A DNA stretch of 60,219 nt from Lachnospiraceae bacterium UBA7202 (GCA_002490705.1 DKUO01000059.1:1-60219), one strand, 5' to 3'; counted from the stretch's first letter, positions 49,507 through 58,397 are shown. A program made the numbers and translations. Notes: a model not told the origin generated them from the letters alone.

Positions 49507-51252
49507 TCATGTTCGATTATAGTCCTTTTTTTCCAAATAGGGAAGGATATTCTCAAAGAGCTGTCTCACCACAGGCGCGGCAATCTGTCCGCCGTAGTAA
49601 GTTCCCTTGGGATTATGGATAATCGCCAGCGCCAGCACCTGCGGATCATCCGCCGGCGCAAATCCCAAAAAGGAGGCAATATACTTGCCGCTCCCGCGGG
49701 GAAGCGTCTGGCTGGTGGCCGTCTTGCCGCCTATGCGGTAGCCCTCTACCGCACCGTTTTTGCCGCTCCCCTCCGCCACCACCTGCTCCAGAATATAGCG
49801 CATGGTTTCAGAAGTCTCCGCGGAAACCACATCCTCCCTCACCGGATAAGTGAAGGACTTGCTGTCCGTACCGTCCGCCGACACTGCCCGCACGGCAAGA
49901 TGGGGCGTGATGCGCCGGCCGCCGTTTACGATGGAGGACGCCGTCGTGGCAAGCTGAATGGGGGTAATCTGAAAGGACTGTCCAAAGGAAATCGTCGCCA
50001 GCTCCACAGGCCCGATATTTTCCATTTTGTGCATAATGGTGCCGGCCTCGCCCGGCAGATCAATCCCCGTCTTATCAAGCAGTCCGAACTGCCTGAAATA
50101 AGAATAATACCGCTCCACACCGATTCTAAGCCCCACTGTGATAAAGACCGGATTGCAGGAATTCATCGTTCCCTGTACAAAATTTTCCGCGCCGTGGCCT
50201 CCCACCTTATGACAGCGGATCTTTCTGTCCTCCACCATGATAAAACCGGGGCAGTTAAAGGTATCTTCCGGCTTCACCGCACCGGACTCTAAGCCGGCGG
50301 CGGCCGTGACAATCTTAAACGTAGAGCCCGGCTCGTAGGTGTCGTTGATGCAGCCGTTTCTCCACATAGCGTTTAAAAGCTCCTGTCTTTTCTCCTCCGA
50401 AAAGGCGGAGGCATCCATCCCATCCGGCAGGGTATAGGGATTGTTTAAGTCAAACTCAGGCACATCCACCATGGCCAGGATTTCCCCGTTCTGCGGATTC
50501 ATGACCAAAATGGATACATGGTCGGCCTCCTTCGTCTCCATCGTCTGTTTTGCCAGCTGCGTGGCATAGCTTTGAATATTGATATCAAGGCTGACATAGA
50601 GATCACGGCCGCTCACCGGCTCTACCCGCTCCTCACCCTCCTCATCCTGCTCCACACCCTTCGCATCGGTCACCGTTAAGATCGTTCCCGCTTCTCCCTT
50701 CAGATATTCCTCATAGACCACCTCAAGCCCGATAATACCCTGATTGTCCCCGCCGGTAAAGCCCAGCGCTTTGGACGCCAGCGTATCATAAGGGTAATAG
50801 CGTTTGTAATCCTCATCCACCTTGACGCCGTCAAGGGCATAACTCCTGATGGTGTCTCCCACAGCCTTATCCACATTGCTCTTAATCTTCTCAATGGACG
50901 AATACTTCTCCACCCGCTTTCTGACATAATCCTGTGACAGTCCGAGCTCCTCGGACAGCACGGCGATCACCTCCTCGGCGTCCGTAATCTGGCTGTGAAT
51001 CACGGAAACCGTACAGACCGTCTTATTGTCCGCCAAAATTTTTCCGTTGGCGTCTATAATCCTCCCTCTCGCCGCCTTGATGCTCCTCTCCCTCTCGTGA
51101 AGCTCTCTGGCTTTTAATGTATAATATTCCGACTGAAACACCATCAGATAGACCAATCTTCCCGCCAGGCCAAGCAGCATCAGTGTACACAAAAAAACGA
51201 CCGTCACCGTCTTGCTCCTGTGATAGGTTTTATGGTTCATCTTATCATCCAT
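49507..51252 (-). CDS. ftsI: Class B penicillin-binding protein (FtsI/SpoVD type)
   Basis: A 581-residue transpeptidase that cross-links septal peptidoglycan. A single membrane anchor (VTVVFLCTLMLLGLAGRLVYL) is followed by the dimerisation part (RGRIIDANGKILADNKTVCTVS) and the transpeptidase: active Ser in YEPGSTFKIVTAAAGLE, then SCN, and the third motif GGKTATSQTLPRG (KTA in place of KTG). There is no PASTA domain, so FtsI fits better than SpoVD. The ribosome site GAGG is part of a large hairpin. Confidence 0.9.
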   Translation of the reverse strand: MDDKMNHKTYHRSKTVTVVFLCTLMLLGLAGRLVYLMVFQSEYYTLKARELHERERSIKAARGRIIDANGKILADNKTVCTVSVIHSQITDAEEVIAVLSEELGLSQDYVRKRVEKYSSIEKIKSNVDKAVGDTIRSYALDGVKVDEDYKRYYPYDTLASKALGFTGGDNQGIIGLEVVYEEYLKGEAGTILTVTDAKGVEQDEEGEERVEPVSGRDLYVSLDINIQSYATQLAKQTMETKEADHVSILVMNPQNGEILAMVDVPEFDLNNPYTLPDGMDASAFSEEKRQELLNAMWRNGCINDTYEPGSTFKIVTAAAGLESGAVKPEDTFNCPGFIMVEDRKIRCHKVGGHGAENFVQGTMNSCNPVFITVGLRIGVERYYSYFRQFGLLDKTGIDLPGEAGTIMHKMENIGPVELATISFGQSFQITPIQLATTASSIVNGGRRITPHLAVRAVSADGTDSKSFTYPVREDVVSAETSETMRYILEQVVAEGSGKNGAVEGYRIGGKTATSQTLPRGSGKYIASFLGFAPADDPQVLALAIIHNPKGTYYGGQIAAPVVRQLFENILPYLEKKDYNRT

Positions 51253-51258
51253 AAAGAA

Positions 51259-51307
51259 AACCTCATAAAAAGGTATTAATATAATCTATTATCCTTTTTA
51301 TGAGGTT
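51259..51307 (-). promoter_or_regulatory. 15-base-pair hairpin between two PBP genes, covering the ftsI ribosome site
   Basis: AACCTCATAAAAAGG and CCTTTTTATGAGGTT pair perfectly, with a 19-base AT-rich loop. On the minus strand the stem ends GAGGTT and is followed by TTCTTTATG, where the ATG starts ftsI. The stem contains the only good ribosome site, GAGG. It can act as a weak terminator between the two genes and as a translational lock. Confidence 0.65.
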
Positions 51308-51321
51308 ATTCTCACTTCCCG

Positions 51322-53676
51322 CTATTCTGTGCCTTCGGTTTTCTCTTCTCCTTCCGGCGTTCCGCCCTCAGGCGTCTCTCCCTCCGGTGTCTCCCCTTCC
51401 GGCGTCTCGCCAAGAAGGCTTCCGCCGCCGATCACAGTGCCAATCTGCGGGTCCAGATAATTACCCGTATTCGGGTCCACCAGATAACCGGTTTCCGGAT
51501 CCATGGGGAAATTCTTCCACTCCTCATTGACCTTGGGCTCTTCCTCTCCGCCTTCTTCTCCCTCAGCAGGCGCGCCCTCGCCATTCTCGCCGGAAGCGGT
51601 CTCCCCGCCTTCCTGCCCTTCCTTCGGAATCGGGTTGCCCTCCTCGTCCAGCTCCACTTCCCCCTCCTCATCCGTGGTCACGGGCTGTCTGATCTGGATC
51701 TGGAGCTGCTCTAACTCCTCCCTCTCCTTATCGCTGAGTTCCTCCGTCATGAAGATATTCATGTAGGGAAGCACCTCCGTCAAAATATTCTTGACGATTT
51801 TAGTGGCATATTTAGCATCATCCTGCTGCGCGACGTTAGGTCTGTCTACCACCACGTAAATCACGATCTGGGGATCGTCCGCCGGCGCATAACCCATAAA
51901 GGATACCACATACTCATTGTTGCCTCTCGGCAGGGTCTCCGCCGTTCCCGTCTTTCCGCCTATCATATAGCCTGCCGGCCTGGCCGTCTTACCAGTACCA
52001 TGCTCTCCGGTCACCACCGTATTACAGAACTCCTTCACCGTGTCGCTGGTGGACTGGGATATGGTCTGCTTCAAAAGCCTCGGCTCAATATTTTCGATGG
52101 TGGCGCCGTCCGCCGTGGTGATCCTGCTGGCCAGATGGGGCGCATAGTAATTGCCGCCGTTGATCAGGGAACAGAATCCCGTGATCACCTGGATCATGGT
52201 CGCGTTAAAGCTCTGCCCGAAGGAATTGGTGGCAAGGTCCGTCATACCGATATTGTCTTTATGGAAAATCACAGTATCAGTCCTCGGTTCACCCGCCAGA
52301 TCTATGTTGGTCTTCAAGCCGAAATTAAAGGTGTGCTGATACTCTACAAACTTATCCTTCCCGAGGGCAAAAGCCACGTTCATCAACACCACGTTGCAGG
52401 AGCGCTCGATGCCCTCCTGTACCGTGAGAAGGCCGTCACCGAATCGTTGGTGGCATTTAATATGATGGTCTCCCACGTGAAGCTCCCCTTCGCAGAGGTA
52501 AGTCTCGTTTCCCGTGATCGAACCGCTCTCCAGAGCCGCCGCCACCGTAAAAGGCTTGGCCACCGAACCGGGTTCATAGGAATCCACGATACAGAAATTT
52601 TTCCATAAGGCATTCAGATGCTGATACATCAGCTCATCATTCATCGCCCGCAGGTCTTCCTCCGTCACGCAGGCCCCCTTAATCGAGTTTCCCTCCTCAT
52701 CCACCGTAACCTTTTTCCCCTCCTTGTCAAGCAGAGGCATTCCAAGCAGATTGTCGGTATTTCTCACATCGTTTAGATCAAAAACCGGATAGCTGGCCAT
52801 TGCCAGTATGCCTGCCGTGTCCGGATCCATAATAATACAACCGATATTTTCCGCGCCGTTACCGGGCCTTGCGTTATCCTTATACTCCTCGTTGAACGCT
52901 TTCAGGTATTTTTCCACGATAGTCTGGATATTCGCGTCTATGGTAATCTGAATGTTGTTGCCGTCTTTCGCCGCAATGGTCGTGCGCTCCAGCGTGGAAT
53001 CATCGTTTAAGTATCCGTACTGCCGCCCGTTGATGCCGCTTAAGGTATCGTTGTAATACTCCTCCAAACCGTAAGTACCCGCATTGTCGCCCGTGGTAAA
53101 ACCGATCACATCACAGGCTAAAGACCCGTTGGGGTACTCTCTCCTGTACTCGTCCTCAAACCAGACCCCCTTGATATTCCTTCCTTTCTTTACCTTCTTG
53201 CCCTCTTCCTCCTCCTCTTCCTCGCAGAACTCCTCAAAAGCGATCTTCTTCTCGTACTCCACCCGCTTCGCCATGACATAGTAAGAGGATTCCGGGTGTT
53301 CGGCGATATAGGCCCTCACCTCGCTTGTATCAATGTCAAAGAAGCGGTTCAGCGCGCTTAAGGTGGGCTCCAGATAGTCCTCCTTGCGAAGTAAGAGCTT
53401 GGTGTCCAAAATAACATTGTAAACCTTATTGCTCACCGCCAGAACCGTACCGTTCGCATCAATGATTTCCCCACGTTTAAAAGGTATTGTCACAGAATCA
53501 TACTCCTGATGTGACAATACCTGTTTCTTGTACTCTTCTCCGTTATCCCTGTTGATTAAAAACAGCCGTGCGCTGAGTCCCAAAAAAGCCGCCAGAATAA
53601 ACAAGTACAGCACTACCAGTTTTTTCTGCATCTTGATCGTAAACCTTAACACGGAATTTTTTCTCTGTCCTGCCAA
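51322..53676 (-). CDS. Class B penicillin-binding protein with acidic C-terminal tail
   Basis: A 784-residue transpeptidase, much longer than usual. A membrane helix (LVVLYLFILAAFLGLSARLFLI) and dimerisation domain (RGEIIDANGTVLAVS) come first, then an acidic insertion EEEEEEEGKKVKKG. The transpeptidase follows, with active Ser in YEPGSVAKPFTVA, SCN (ERSCNVVLM) and GGKTGTAETLPRG. After it come about 120 residues of Glu/Gly-rich disordered tail and a run of ETPEG repeats. It starts with TTG after AGGTGA. Second class B enzyme in tandem, common in Lachnospiraceae. Confidence 0.87.
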   Translation of the reverse strand: MAGQRKNSVLRFTIKMQKKLVVLYLFILAAFLGLSARLFLINRDNGEEYKKQVLSHQEYDSVTIPFKRGEIIDANGTVLAVSNKVYNVILDTKLLLRKEDYLEPTLSALNRFFDIDTSEVRAYIAEHPESSYYVMAKRVEYEKKIAFEEFCEEEEEEEGKKVKKGRNIKGVWFEDEYRREYPNGSLACDVIGFTTGDNAGTYGLEEYYNDTLSGINGRQYGYLNDDSTLERTTIAAKDGNNIQITIDANIQTIVEKYLKAFNEEYKDNARPGNGAENIGCIIMDPDTAGILAMASYPVFDLNDVRNTDNLLGMPLLDKEGKKVTVDEEGNSIKGACVTEEDLRAMNDELMYQHLNALWKNFCIVDSYEPGSVAKPFTVAAALESGSITGNETYLCEGELHVGDHHIKCHQRFGDGLLTVQEGIERSCNVVLMNVAFALGKDKFVEYQHTFNFGLKTNIDLAGEPRTDTVIFHKDNIGMTDLATNSFGQSFNATMIQVITGFCSLINGGNYYAPHLASRITTADGATIENIEPRLLKQTISQSTSDTVKEFCNTVVTGEHGTGKTARPAGYMIGGKTGTAETLPRGNNEYVVSFMGYAPADDPQIVIYVVVDRPNVAQQDDAKYATKIVKNILTEVLPYMNIFMTEELSDKEREELEQLQIQIRQPVTTDEEGEVELDEEGNPIPKEGQEGGETASGENGEGAPAEGEEGGEEEPKVNEEWKNFPMDPETGYLVDPNTGNYLDPQIGTVIGGGSLLGETPEGETPEGETPEGGTPEGEEKTEGTE

Positions 53677-53688
53677 AAAATCACCTGC

Positions 53689-54147
53689 TCAATCCTGCTT
53701 GGGAATCTCAGCCATCTGCTTCACATAATCGTTGTTCTCGCTGGCAAAGGAAATGATCTGTCCCTCCTGCGCGTACTGCATCCCAAGCTCCTGTATCGCT
53801 ATCCTGCGGATTTCCTCCAAATCCACGCTGCTCGATATCCGGCTGTAATTCTCCTCATTCTCAACCTTTAAATCATTCAGCTGGCTCTCCAATGTAGCAA
53901 TATGCTTCACGCTGTTTGTGATATCCGACTGCAATCCAATATAGTATACCAGAATCATACCGGTGGCGACAAGTGCCATTCCCAAAAACAGGACATATCC
54001 CGCATTCATATTCTTCGCACGGTCCCTGTTTCTTCTCACGCTGTTATTGACTTTTTTCTTCGGATGCTGGGTATTCTCCCGGTCCGGCCGGGTTTTTCTT
54101 ACCGTACTGCCCTGTACATAATAGGCGTTCTGCCGCGTTGCTGCCAT
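53689..54147 (-). CDS. ftsL: Cell division protein FtsL-like
   Basis: A 152-residue bitopic protein. A basic, disordered cytoplasmic start (residues 1-45), a membrane helix (YVLFLGMALVATGMILVYYIGL) and an external coiled coil (SVKHIATLESQLNDLKVENEENYSRI) are followed by the DLEEIRRIAIQELGMQYA motif of FtsL. It holds the FtsQ-B-L complex. The location between rsmH and the PBP gene is the classical ftsL position. Confidence 0.85.
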   Translation of the reverse strand: MAATRQNAYYVQGSTVRKTRPDRENTQHPKKKVNNSVRRNRDRAKNMNAGYVLFLGMALVATGMILVYYIGLQSDITNSVKHIATLESQLNDLKVENEENYSRISSSVDLEEIRRIAIQELGMQYAQEGQIISFASENNDYVKQMAEIPKQD

Positions 54148-54179
54148 TTTCTTACTTCCCCTTTAATCTTTTTCCACTC

Positions 54180-55118
54180 TTATGCTTTTTTCATAAAAAC
54201 CCGGAGCTTTGCACTTTTTGCCCGGCTGTTTTCCTCCATCTCCTGCATCGTGGGCAGGATCGGTTTTCTTGTTATCACGGTCCCCTTCGACTCTTTGCCG
54301 CACACGCACACCGGAAAATCCGGCGGGCAGGTACAGGGATTTTCATTTTTCCGAAAAGCGGACTTTACGATCCGGTCCTCCAGCGAATGAAACGTGATCA
54401 CGCAGAGCCTGCCGCCCGGATGTAACAGGTCGATGAACCCGTCCAGAGAATCCTGAAGCACTTCCAGTTCCCTGTTGCACGCAATCCTGATCGCCTGAAA
54501 AGTCCTTTTGGAGGGATGGCCTCCCACGGCCCTCATCCTCGCCGGAATCGCCGCCTTTATAATCTCATTCAACTCTCCCGTGGTCTCCAGAGGCTTGTCC
54601 TGCCTGGCTGCCACGATATGTTTCGCTATGTTCTTCGCAAATTTCTCTTCGCCGTAATCCCGCAGGATACGGGTCAGTTCCGTCTCCGAATACTCGTTTA
54701 CAATCTCTTTTGCGCTTAAGGACTGCCTCCTGTCCATCCTCATATCGAGGGCGGTATCATAGCGGTAGGAAAATCCTCTCTCTTCATTGTCCAGCTGATA
54801 GGAAGATACCCCCAGATCCAGCACAATGCCGTCCACCCCGTAGATGCCGAGTCCGGCAAGCGCCTCCACCGCGTTTGCGTAATTATCCCGGATCAATGTG
54901 ATCCGTTCCTCATAAGGCTTAAGCCGCTCTCCCGCCGCCGCGATGGCGTCCTCATCCTGATCGATCCCGATAAGCCTGCCTGCCCCCTGTAATTTCGAGG
55001 CAACCGCAAAGGCGTGTCCGCCGCCGCCCAAAGTCCCGTCAAGGTAAGTTCCCTCCGGTTTGATATCCAAGTTCTCTATGGTCTGTTCAAGGAGTACCGA
55101 GGTGTGCTGAAATTCCAT
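54180..55118 (-). CDS. rsmH: 16S rRNA N4-cytosine-1402 methyltransferase
   Basis: A 312-residue enzyme of normal length. It opens MEFQHTSVLLEQTIENL, has SAM motif I YLDGTLGGGGHA, the segment GIVLDLGVSSYQLDNEERGFSYR and the C-terminal RLCVITFHSLEDRIVK with a Cys-rich NPCTCPPDFPVCVCG end. The start at 55118 lies 4 bases after the mraZ stop; the frame further up is the shadow of mraZ. Confidence 0.96.
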   Translation of the reverse strand: MEFQHTSVLLEQTIENLDIKPEGTYLDGTLGGGGHAFAVASKLQGAGRLIGIDQDEDAIAAAGERLKPYEERITLIRDNYANAVEALAGLGIYGVDGIVLDLGVSSYQLDNEERGFSYRYDTALDMRMDRRQSLSAKEIVNEYSETELTRILRDYGEEKFAKNIAKHIVAARQDKPLETTGELNEIIKAAIPARMRAVGGHPSKRTFQAIRIACNRELEVLQDSLDGFIDLLHPGGRLCVITFHSLEDRIVKSAFRKNENPCTCPPDFPVCVCGKESKGTVITRKPILPTMQEMEENSRAKSAKLRVFMKKA

Positions 55119-55122
55119 GTTA

Positions 55123-55554
55123 TTATATCCCCAGTCCGAGCTGCGCCATGTGCTCCGCAATCTCATCCATATCCTCAAAGGCTGCCGTATCCTCGAAGCG
55201 TTCTCTGCCCCAGATCTCTATCCTGCTGCCCACGCCCACAAGCACCACATCCTTTGTGAGCCCCGCGAACTCTCTCAAGACATTGGGGATCAGGATCCTC
55301 CCCTGTTTGTCCACTTCCACTTCCGCAGCTCCCGCCAGAAAAAACCTTACAAACTGTCTGGCCTCCTTGTTGGTGATGGGCAGGGCTCTCAATTTCTCTT
55401 CAAAGAGTTTCCACTCTTCGTTATCATACACAAACAGGCAGCCATCCAGTCCCTTGGTCACTACAAATACGTCTCCGAGGATTTCCCTGAATTTCGAGGG
55501 AACGATCAGTCTGCCCTTCGCGTCGATTGTGTGATTGTATTCTCCCATGAACAT
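55123..55554 (-). CDS. mraZ: Transcriptional regulator MraZ
   Basis: A 143-residue AbrB-fold DNA-binding protein with two MraZ/SpoVT units (YNHTIDAKGRLIVPSKFREILGD and VDKQGRILIPNVLREFAGL). It binds repeats in front of its own operon and tunes dcw expression. ATG 55554 (MFMGEYN...) is chosen over the TTG two codons earlier. It is the first dcw gene and has four perfect binding boxes upstream. Confidence 0.95.
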   Translation of the reverse strand: MFMGEYNHTIDAKGRLIVPSKFREILGDVFVVTKGLDGCLFVYDNEEWKLFEEKLRALPITNKEARQFVRFFLAGAAEVEVDKQGRILIPNVLREFAGLTKDVVLVGVGSRIEIWGRERFEDTAAFEDMDEIAEHMAQLGLGI

Positions 55555-55639
55555 GTGCAATCACCCTGCCCGCATGTAACACTGTACACTGCGCTTTCTC
55601 CAATAAAAAAGTGGCCTGCCACGAAAAGGGATTTGTCTG

Positions 55640-55676
55640 CCACTTTAAACCACTTTGTTCCACTTTTCACCACTTT
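55640..55676 (-). promoter_or_regulatory. MraZ operator: four AAAGTGG boxes with 3-base spacers
   Basis: On the minus strand AAAGTGG occurs at 55670-55676, 55660-55666, 55650-55656 and 55640-55646, exactly every 10 bases (spacers TGA, AAC, TTT). This is the Firmicute/Mollicute MraZ box pattern. The array lies just downstream of the -10 and upstream of mraZ. Confidence 0.92.
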
Positions 55677-55683
55677 TAATCTA

Positions 55684-55712
55684 ATTCTATACCATTTGCA
55701 GGAATAATGCAA
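55684..55712 (-). promoter_or_regulatory. mraZ promoter
   Basis: On the minus strand TTGCAT (55707-55712), a 17-base spacer and TAGAAT (55684-55689), directly in front of the MraZ boxes. Confidence 0.6.
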
Positions 55713-55761
55713 GGAAAATCCTAAGAAATATTTAAGAAATCTGCATCTCAGAATAAACAGC

Positions 55762-55792
55762 AAAAAAGCACATGACCAAACGATCATGTGCT
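55762..55792 (-). terminator. lgt terminator
   Basis: AGCACATGA and TCATGTGCT pair over 9 bases with six T on the minus strand, separating lgt from the mraZ operon. Confidence 0.85.
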
Positions 55793-55819
55793 CTGTCCTG
55801 TATGCCTTTTTTGCTATAT

Positions 55820-56710
55820 TTATTCTGTTTTTACCGTGGGAGTCGTATTCTTCTGTAACTGCCTCCGAATAAAAAGATCCGCCGCAAGAGACACCACAAA
55901 GAGAATAACAGCCAAGACCTGTGACACCGCTACTGTGGTGTGGGGGATAAACAGCGTGTCGGTGCGGATGCCCTCAATCCACGCCCTGCCGAGGCCATAA
56001 CCGCCCAGATAGAAAAGCCACTGTTCTCCCTCAAACTTCTTATGCTTCCGATAGAGAAGAAGCAGCGCCAGCAGCGCCAGATTCCACAGGCTTTCATAGA
56101 GAAAGGTCGGATGCACCTGAATGTAATTCGTCCCCTCCGCCATATGGGCCGCAATCTTCTCGGAAATGTCGCCCGACCTGACCATCTGGGTGGGAAGCCG
56201 CATGGCAAGAAGGCTTTCGGTATACTCTCCGAAGACCTCCCTGTTTGTAAAATTGCCCCACCGGCCGATCACCTGTCCCAACACCAGCCCGGGCACACAG
56301 ATGTCCGCGAGTTGTAAAAAACTCTGCTTTTTCTTACGGCAGTAAATCCATAACGTGAGAAAGGCGGCAATCACCGCACCGTAAATGGCCAGCCCGCCGT
56401 TTCGCAGATTGAATACCTCCAACAAATTATCCTTATAGGCGTCCCACCGAAATACCACATAGTAGATTCTGGCGCCTATAATCGAAAAGACAATCGCATA
56501 AATCGCAAAATCCCAGATCACGTCCGCATCCAGCTTTTCCAGCTTCGCCACATGCGCCGCCAGAAGCACGCCCGCCAGCACGCCAAGGGCTATGATCACG
56601 CCGTAAAGCGCAATCTGAAAACCGAAAACGGTAAACGCCTTCGGCACATTTTTCAAATAGATTCCCAGATTGGGAAAGGCGATATCCATATTGCCCATCA
56701 TGTCCTGCAT
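55820..56710 (-). CDS. lgt: Prolipoprotein diacylglyceryl transferase
   Basis: A 296-residue membrane enzyme with about seven hydrophobic segments. It has the signature GQVIGRWGNFTNREVFGEYTESL, ARIYYVVFRWDAYK, the YGGAVIAA-like NGGLAIYGAVIAAF and the end GLGRAWIEGIRTD. It attaches diacylglyceryl to the lipobox Cys of lipoproteins such as the one coded at 25294-26529. GGGGAGA precedes the start. Its gene is just downstream of ychF on the same strand, 12 bases apart. Confidence 0.95.
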   Translation of the reverse strand: MQDMMGNMDIAFPNLGIYLKNVPKAFTVFGFQIALYGVIIALGVLAGVLLAAHVAKLEKLDADVIWDFAIYAIVFSIIGARIYYVVFRWDAYKDNLLEVFNLRNGGLAIYGAVIAAFLTLWIYCRKKKQSFLQLADICVPGLVLGQVIGRWGNFTNREVFGEYTESLLAMRLPTQMVRSGDISEKIAAHMAEGTNYIQVHPTFLYESLWNLALLALLLLYRKHKKFEGEQWLFYLGGYGLGRAWIEGIRTDTLFIPHTTVAVSQVLAVILFVVSLAADLFIRRQLQKNTTPTVKTE

Positions 56711-56722
56711 AGTAAATCTCCC

Positions 56723-57820
56723 CTAGACATTAAAGCGGAAAAGAATCACATCCCCGTCCTGCACCACATAATCTTTTCCCTCCATACCGACGAGGCCCTT
56801 CTCCCTTGCCGCCGCAAGTGAGCCCTGTTCCAGAAGGTCCTTATAGTTGACCACCTCGGCCTTGATAAAGCCCCGCTCAAAATCGGTATGTATCTTACCG
56901 GCCGCCTGCGGCGCTTTTGTGCCGATCTTGATGGTCCAGGCCCTTGTCTCATCCTCCCCTGCCGTCAAAAAGCTCATCAGTCCCAACAGCTGATAGCTTG
57001 CGCGGATCAGCTTTTGCAGGCCGGACTCCTTAAGCCCCAGATCCTCCAGAAACATGGCCGTCTCATCCTCGTCCAGCTCAGCGATCTCCTGCTCGATCTG
57101 GGCGCAGATCACAAACACCTCGCTGCCGTTTGCCGCCGCAAATTCCTTCACCTGTTTCACGCCCTCATTGCTCTCCCCGTCATCTGCCAGATCATCCTCC
57201 GCCACATTGGCCGCAAAGATCACGGGCTTGTAGGTGAGCAGATTGTAGGATGTAAGAAGGGCCAGCTCGTCCTCATCCTCCGTCTCAAACACTTTGGCCA
57301 GCTTTCCCTCCTCCAAATGGGCCTTGATCCGCTCCAAAAGGGCGTACTCCTTGGCCGCCGTCTTATCCATCTTGGCGATTTTGGCCGTCTTGGCGATCCG
57401 GCGGTCCAGAATTTCGATATCGGAAAAAATCAGCTCCAGATTGATGGTCTCAATGTCCCGGAGCGGATCAATGGAACCGTCCACATGGACGATATTGCTG
57501 TCCTCAAAGCACCGCACCACATGAACGATCGCGTCCACCTCACGGATATTGCTCAAAAACTGGTTTCCCAGCCCCTCCCCCTTGGAAGCGCCCTTCACCA
57601 GTCCCGCGATATCCACGAACTCGATGGTGGCAGGGGTCACCTTCTTGGAGTGGTACATATCTCCCAAAAGTTTCAGCCGCTCGTCCGGCACCGTCACGAT
57701 CCCGATATTCGGGTCGATGGTGCAGAAGGGGTAGTTGGCGGATTCTGCGCCCGCCTTGGTGAGTGAATTAAAAAGGGTGCTTTTGCCCACGTTGGGGAGC
57801 CCCACAATTCCCAATTTCAT
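56723..57820 (-). CDS. ychF: YchF/OLA1 ribosome-binding ATPase
   Basis: A 365-residue Obg-family protein of standard length. It opens MKLGIVGLPNVGKSTLFNSLT (P-loop), with DIAGLVKGASKGEGLGNQFL (G3) and a central coiled coil, then the TGS domain ending VNYKDLLEQGSLAAAREKGLVGMEGKDYVVQDGDVILFRF. It prefers ATP and associates with ribosomes. It has GGAGGAA upstream. It is the first gene of the minus-strand core run. Confidence 0.97.
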   Translation of the reverse strand: MKLGIVGLPNVGKSTLFNSLTKAGAESANYPFCTIDPNIGIVTVPDERLKLLGDMYHSKKVTPATIEFVDIAGLVKGASKGEGLGNQFLSNIREVDAIVHVVRCFEDSNIVHVDGSIDPLRDIETINLELIFSDIEILDRRIAKTAKIAKMDKTAAKEYALLERIKAHLEEGKLAKVFETEDEDELALLTSYNLLTYKPVIFAANVAEDDLADDGESNEGVKQVKEFAAANGSEVFVICAQIEQEIAELDEDETAMFLEDLGLKESGLQKLIRASYQLLGLMSFLTAGEDETRAWTIKIGTKAPQAAGKIHTDFERGFIKAEVVNYKDLLEQGSLAAAREKGLVGMEGKDYVVQDGDVILFRFNV

Positions 57821-57947
57821 GATGTCTTATTCCTCCGTTATTTATTCATTTTTTATTACGCATCATTACGATATATTCGTTTCCCTATTTCAAAATACTC
57901 CATGTCAAAGAATCTTAGCAACTATGATAGTATAGCATAATAAAACT

Positions 57948-58322
57948 TTATTCATCAAGCATTATTGTCCCTTTCTTAGCTTTCGCCTTCAATTTTGCCA
58001 TCTGCTCTCTCTCAATTTTTTCCTCTGTCTGAGAAATGCGGAAAAGATTGGCGATCAGCTCTGTACTGCCCATATATCCGGCGTTTTGAAATATTGCAAA
58101 ATAAGTCTGCCCTAACGCAATTACTTCTTTTCTCGGATCACTGTTTTGCACAATCAGATAACAGGCATATCTTGATAATTCATAATCTTTTATCGGCTTG
58201 TTCGTTGCGCCTGCATCTACGATTTTGCTGACCTCGACAAAATCGTAAAACACATCATGTCCGCTGTTCTCACAGGCAATCATGGCTCTTTCAATCACTT
58301 TGCTTTCAATTCCGACATGCAA
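57948..58322 (-). pseudogene. DinD-like gene with truncation and internal deletions
   Basis: The 124 codons retain blocks of DinD (DNA-damage-inducible, BRO-like): ERAMIACENSGHDVFYDF, DYELSRYACYLIVQNSDPRK, then IALGQTYFAI joined directly to FQNAGYMGSTELIANLFRISQTEEK. In full DinD (about 270 residues) the segments after TYFAI and after the NxGY block are present, and an N-terminal part precedes ERA. So the start is cut and about two inner pieces are missing, in frame. The start is probably TTG at 58322 after GGAGGG. It may be a non-functional relic; a short active form is less likely. Confidence 0.65.
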
Positions 58323-58366
58323 TCAACCCTCCAACATTATGGAAAGGACAAGACATTCTCTCATGC

Positions 58367-58397
58367 AAAAAGAGCAGAGACTCAAACAGTCCCTGCC
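58367..58397 (-). terminator. Terminator after the PIN remnant
   Basis: GCAGGGACT-GTTTG-AGTCTCTGC, then TCTTTTTG on the minus strand. It lies between the PIN remnant and the DinD-like gene. Confidence 0.65.

Noticed and set aside
56888..57766. 292-codon plus-strand frame opposite ychF
   Set aside because: Antisense shadow of a highly conserved gene; no ribosome site or motif.
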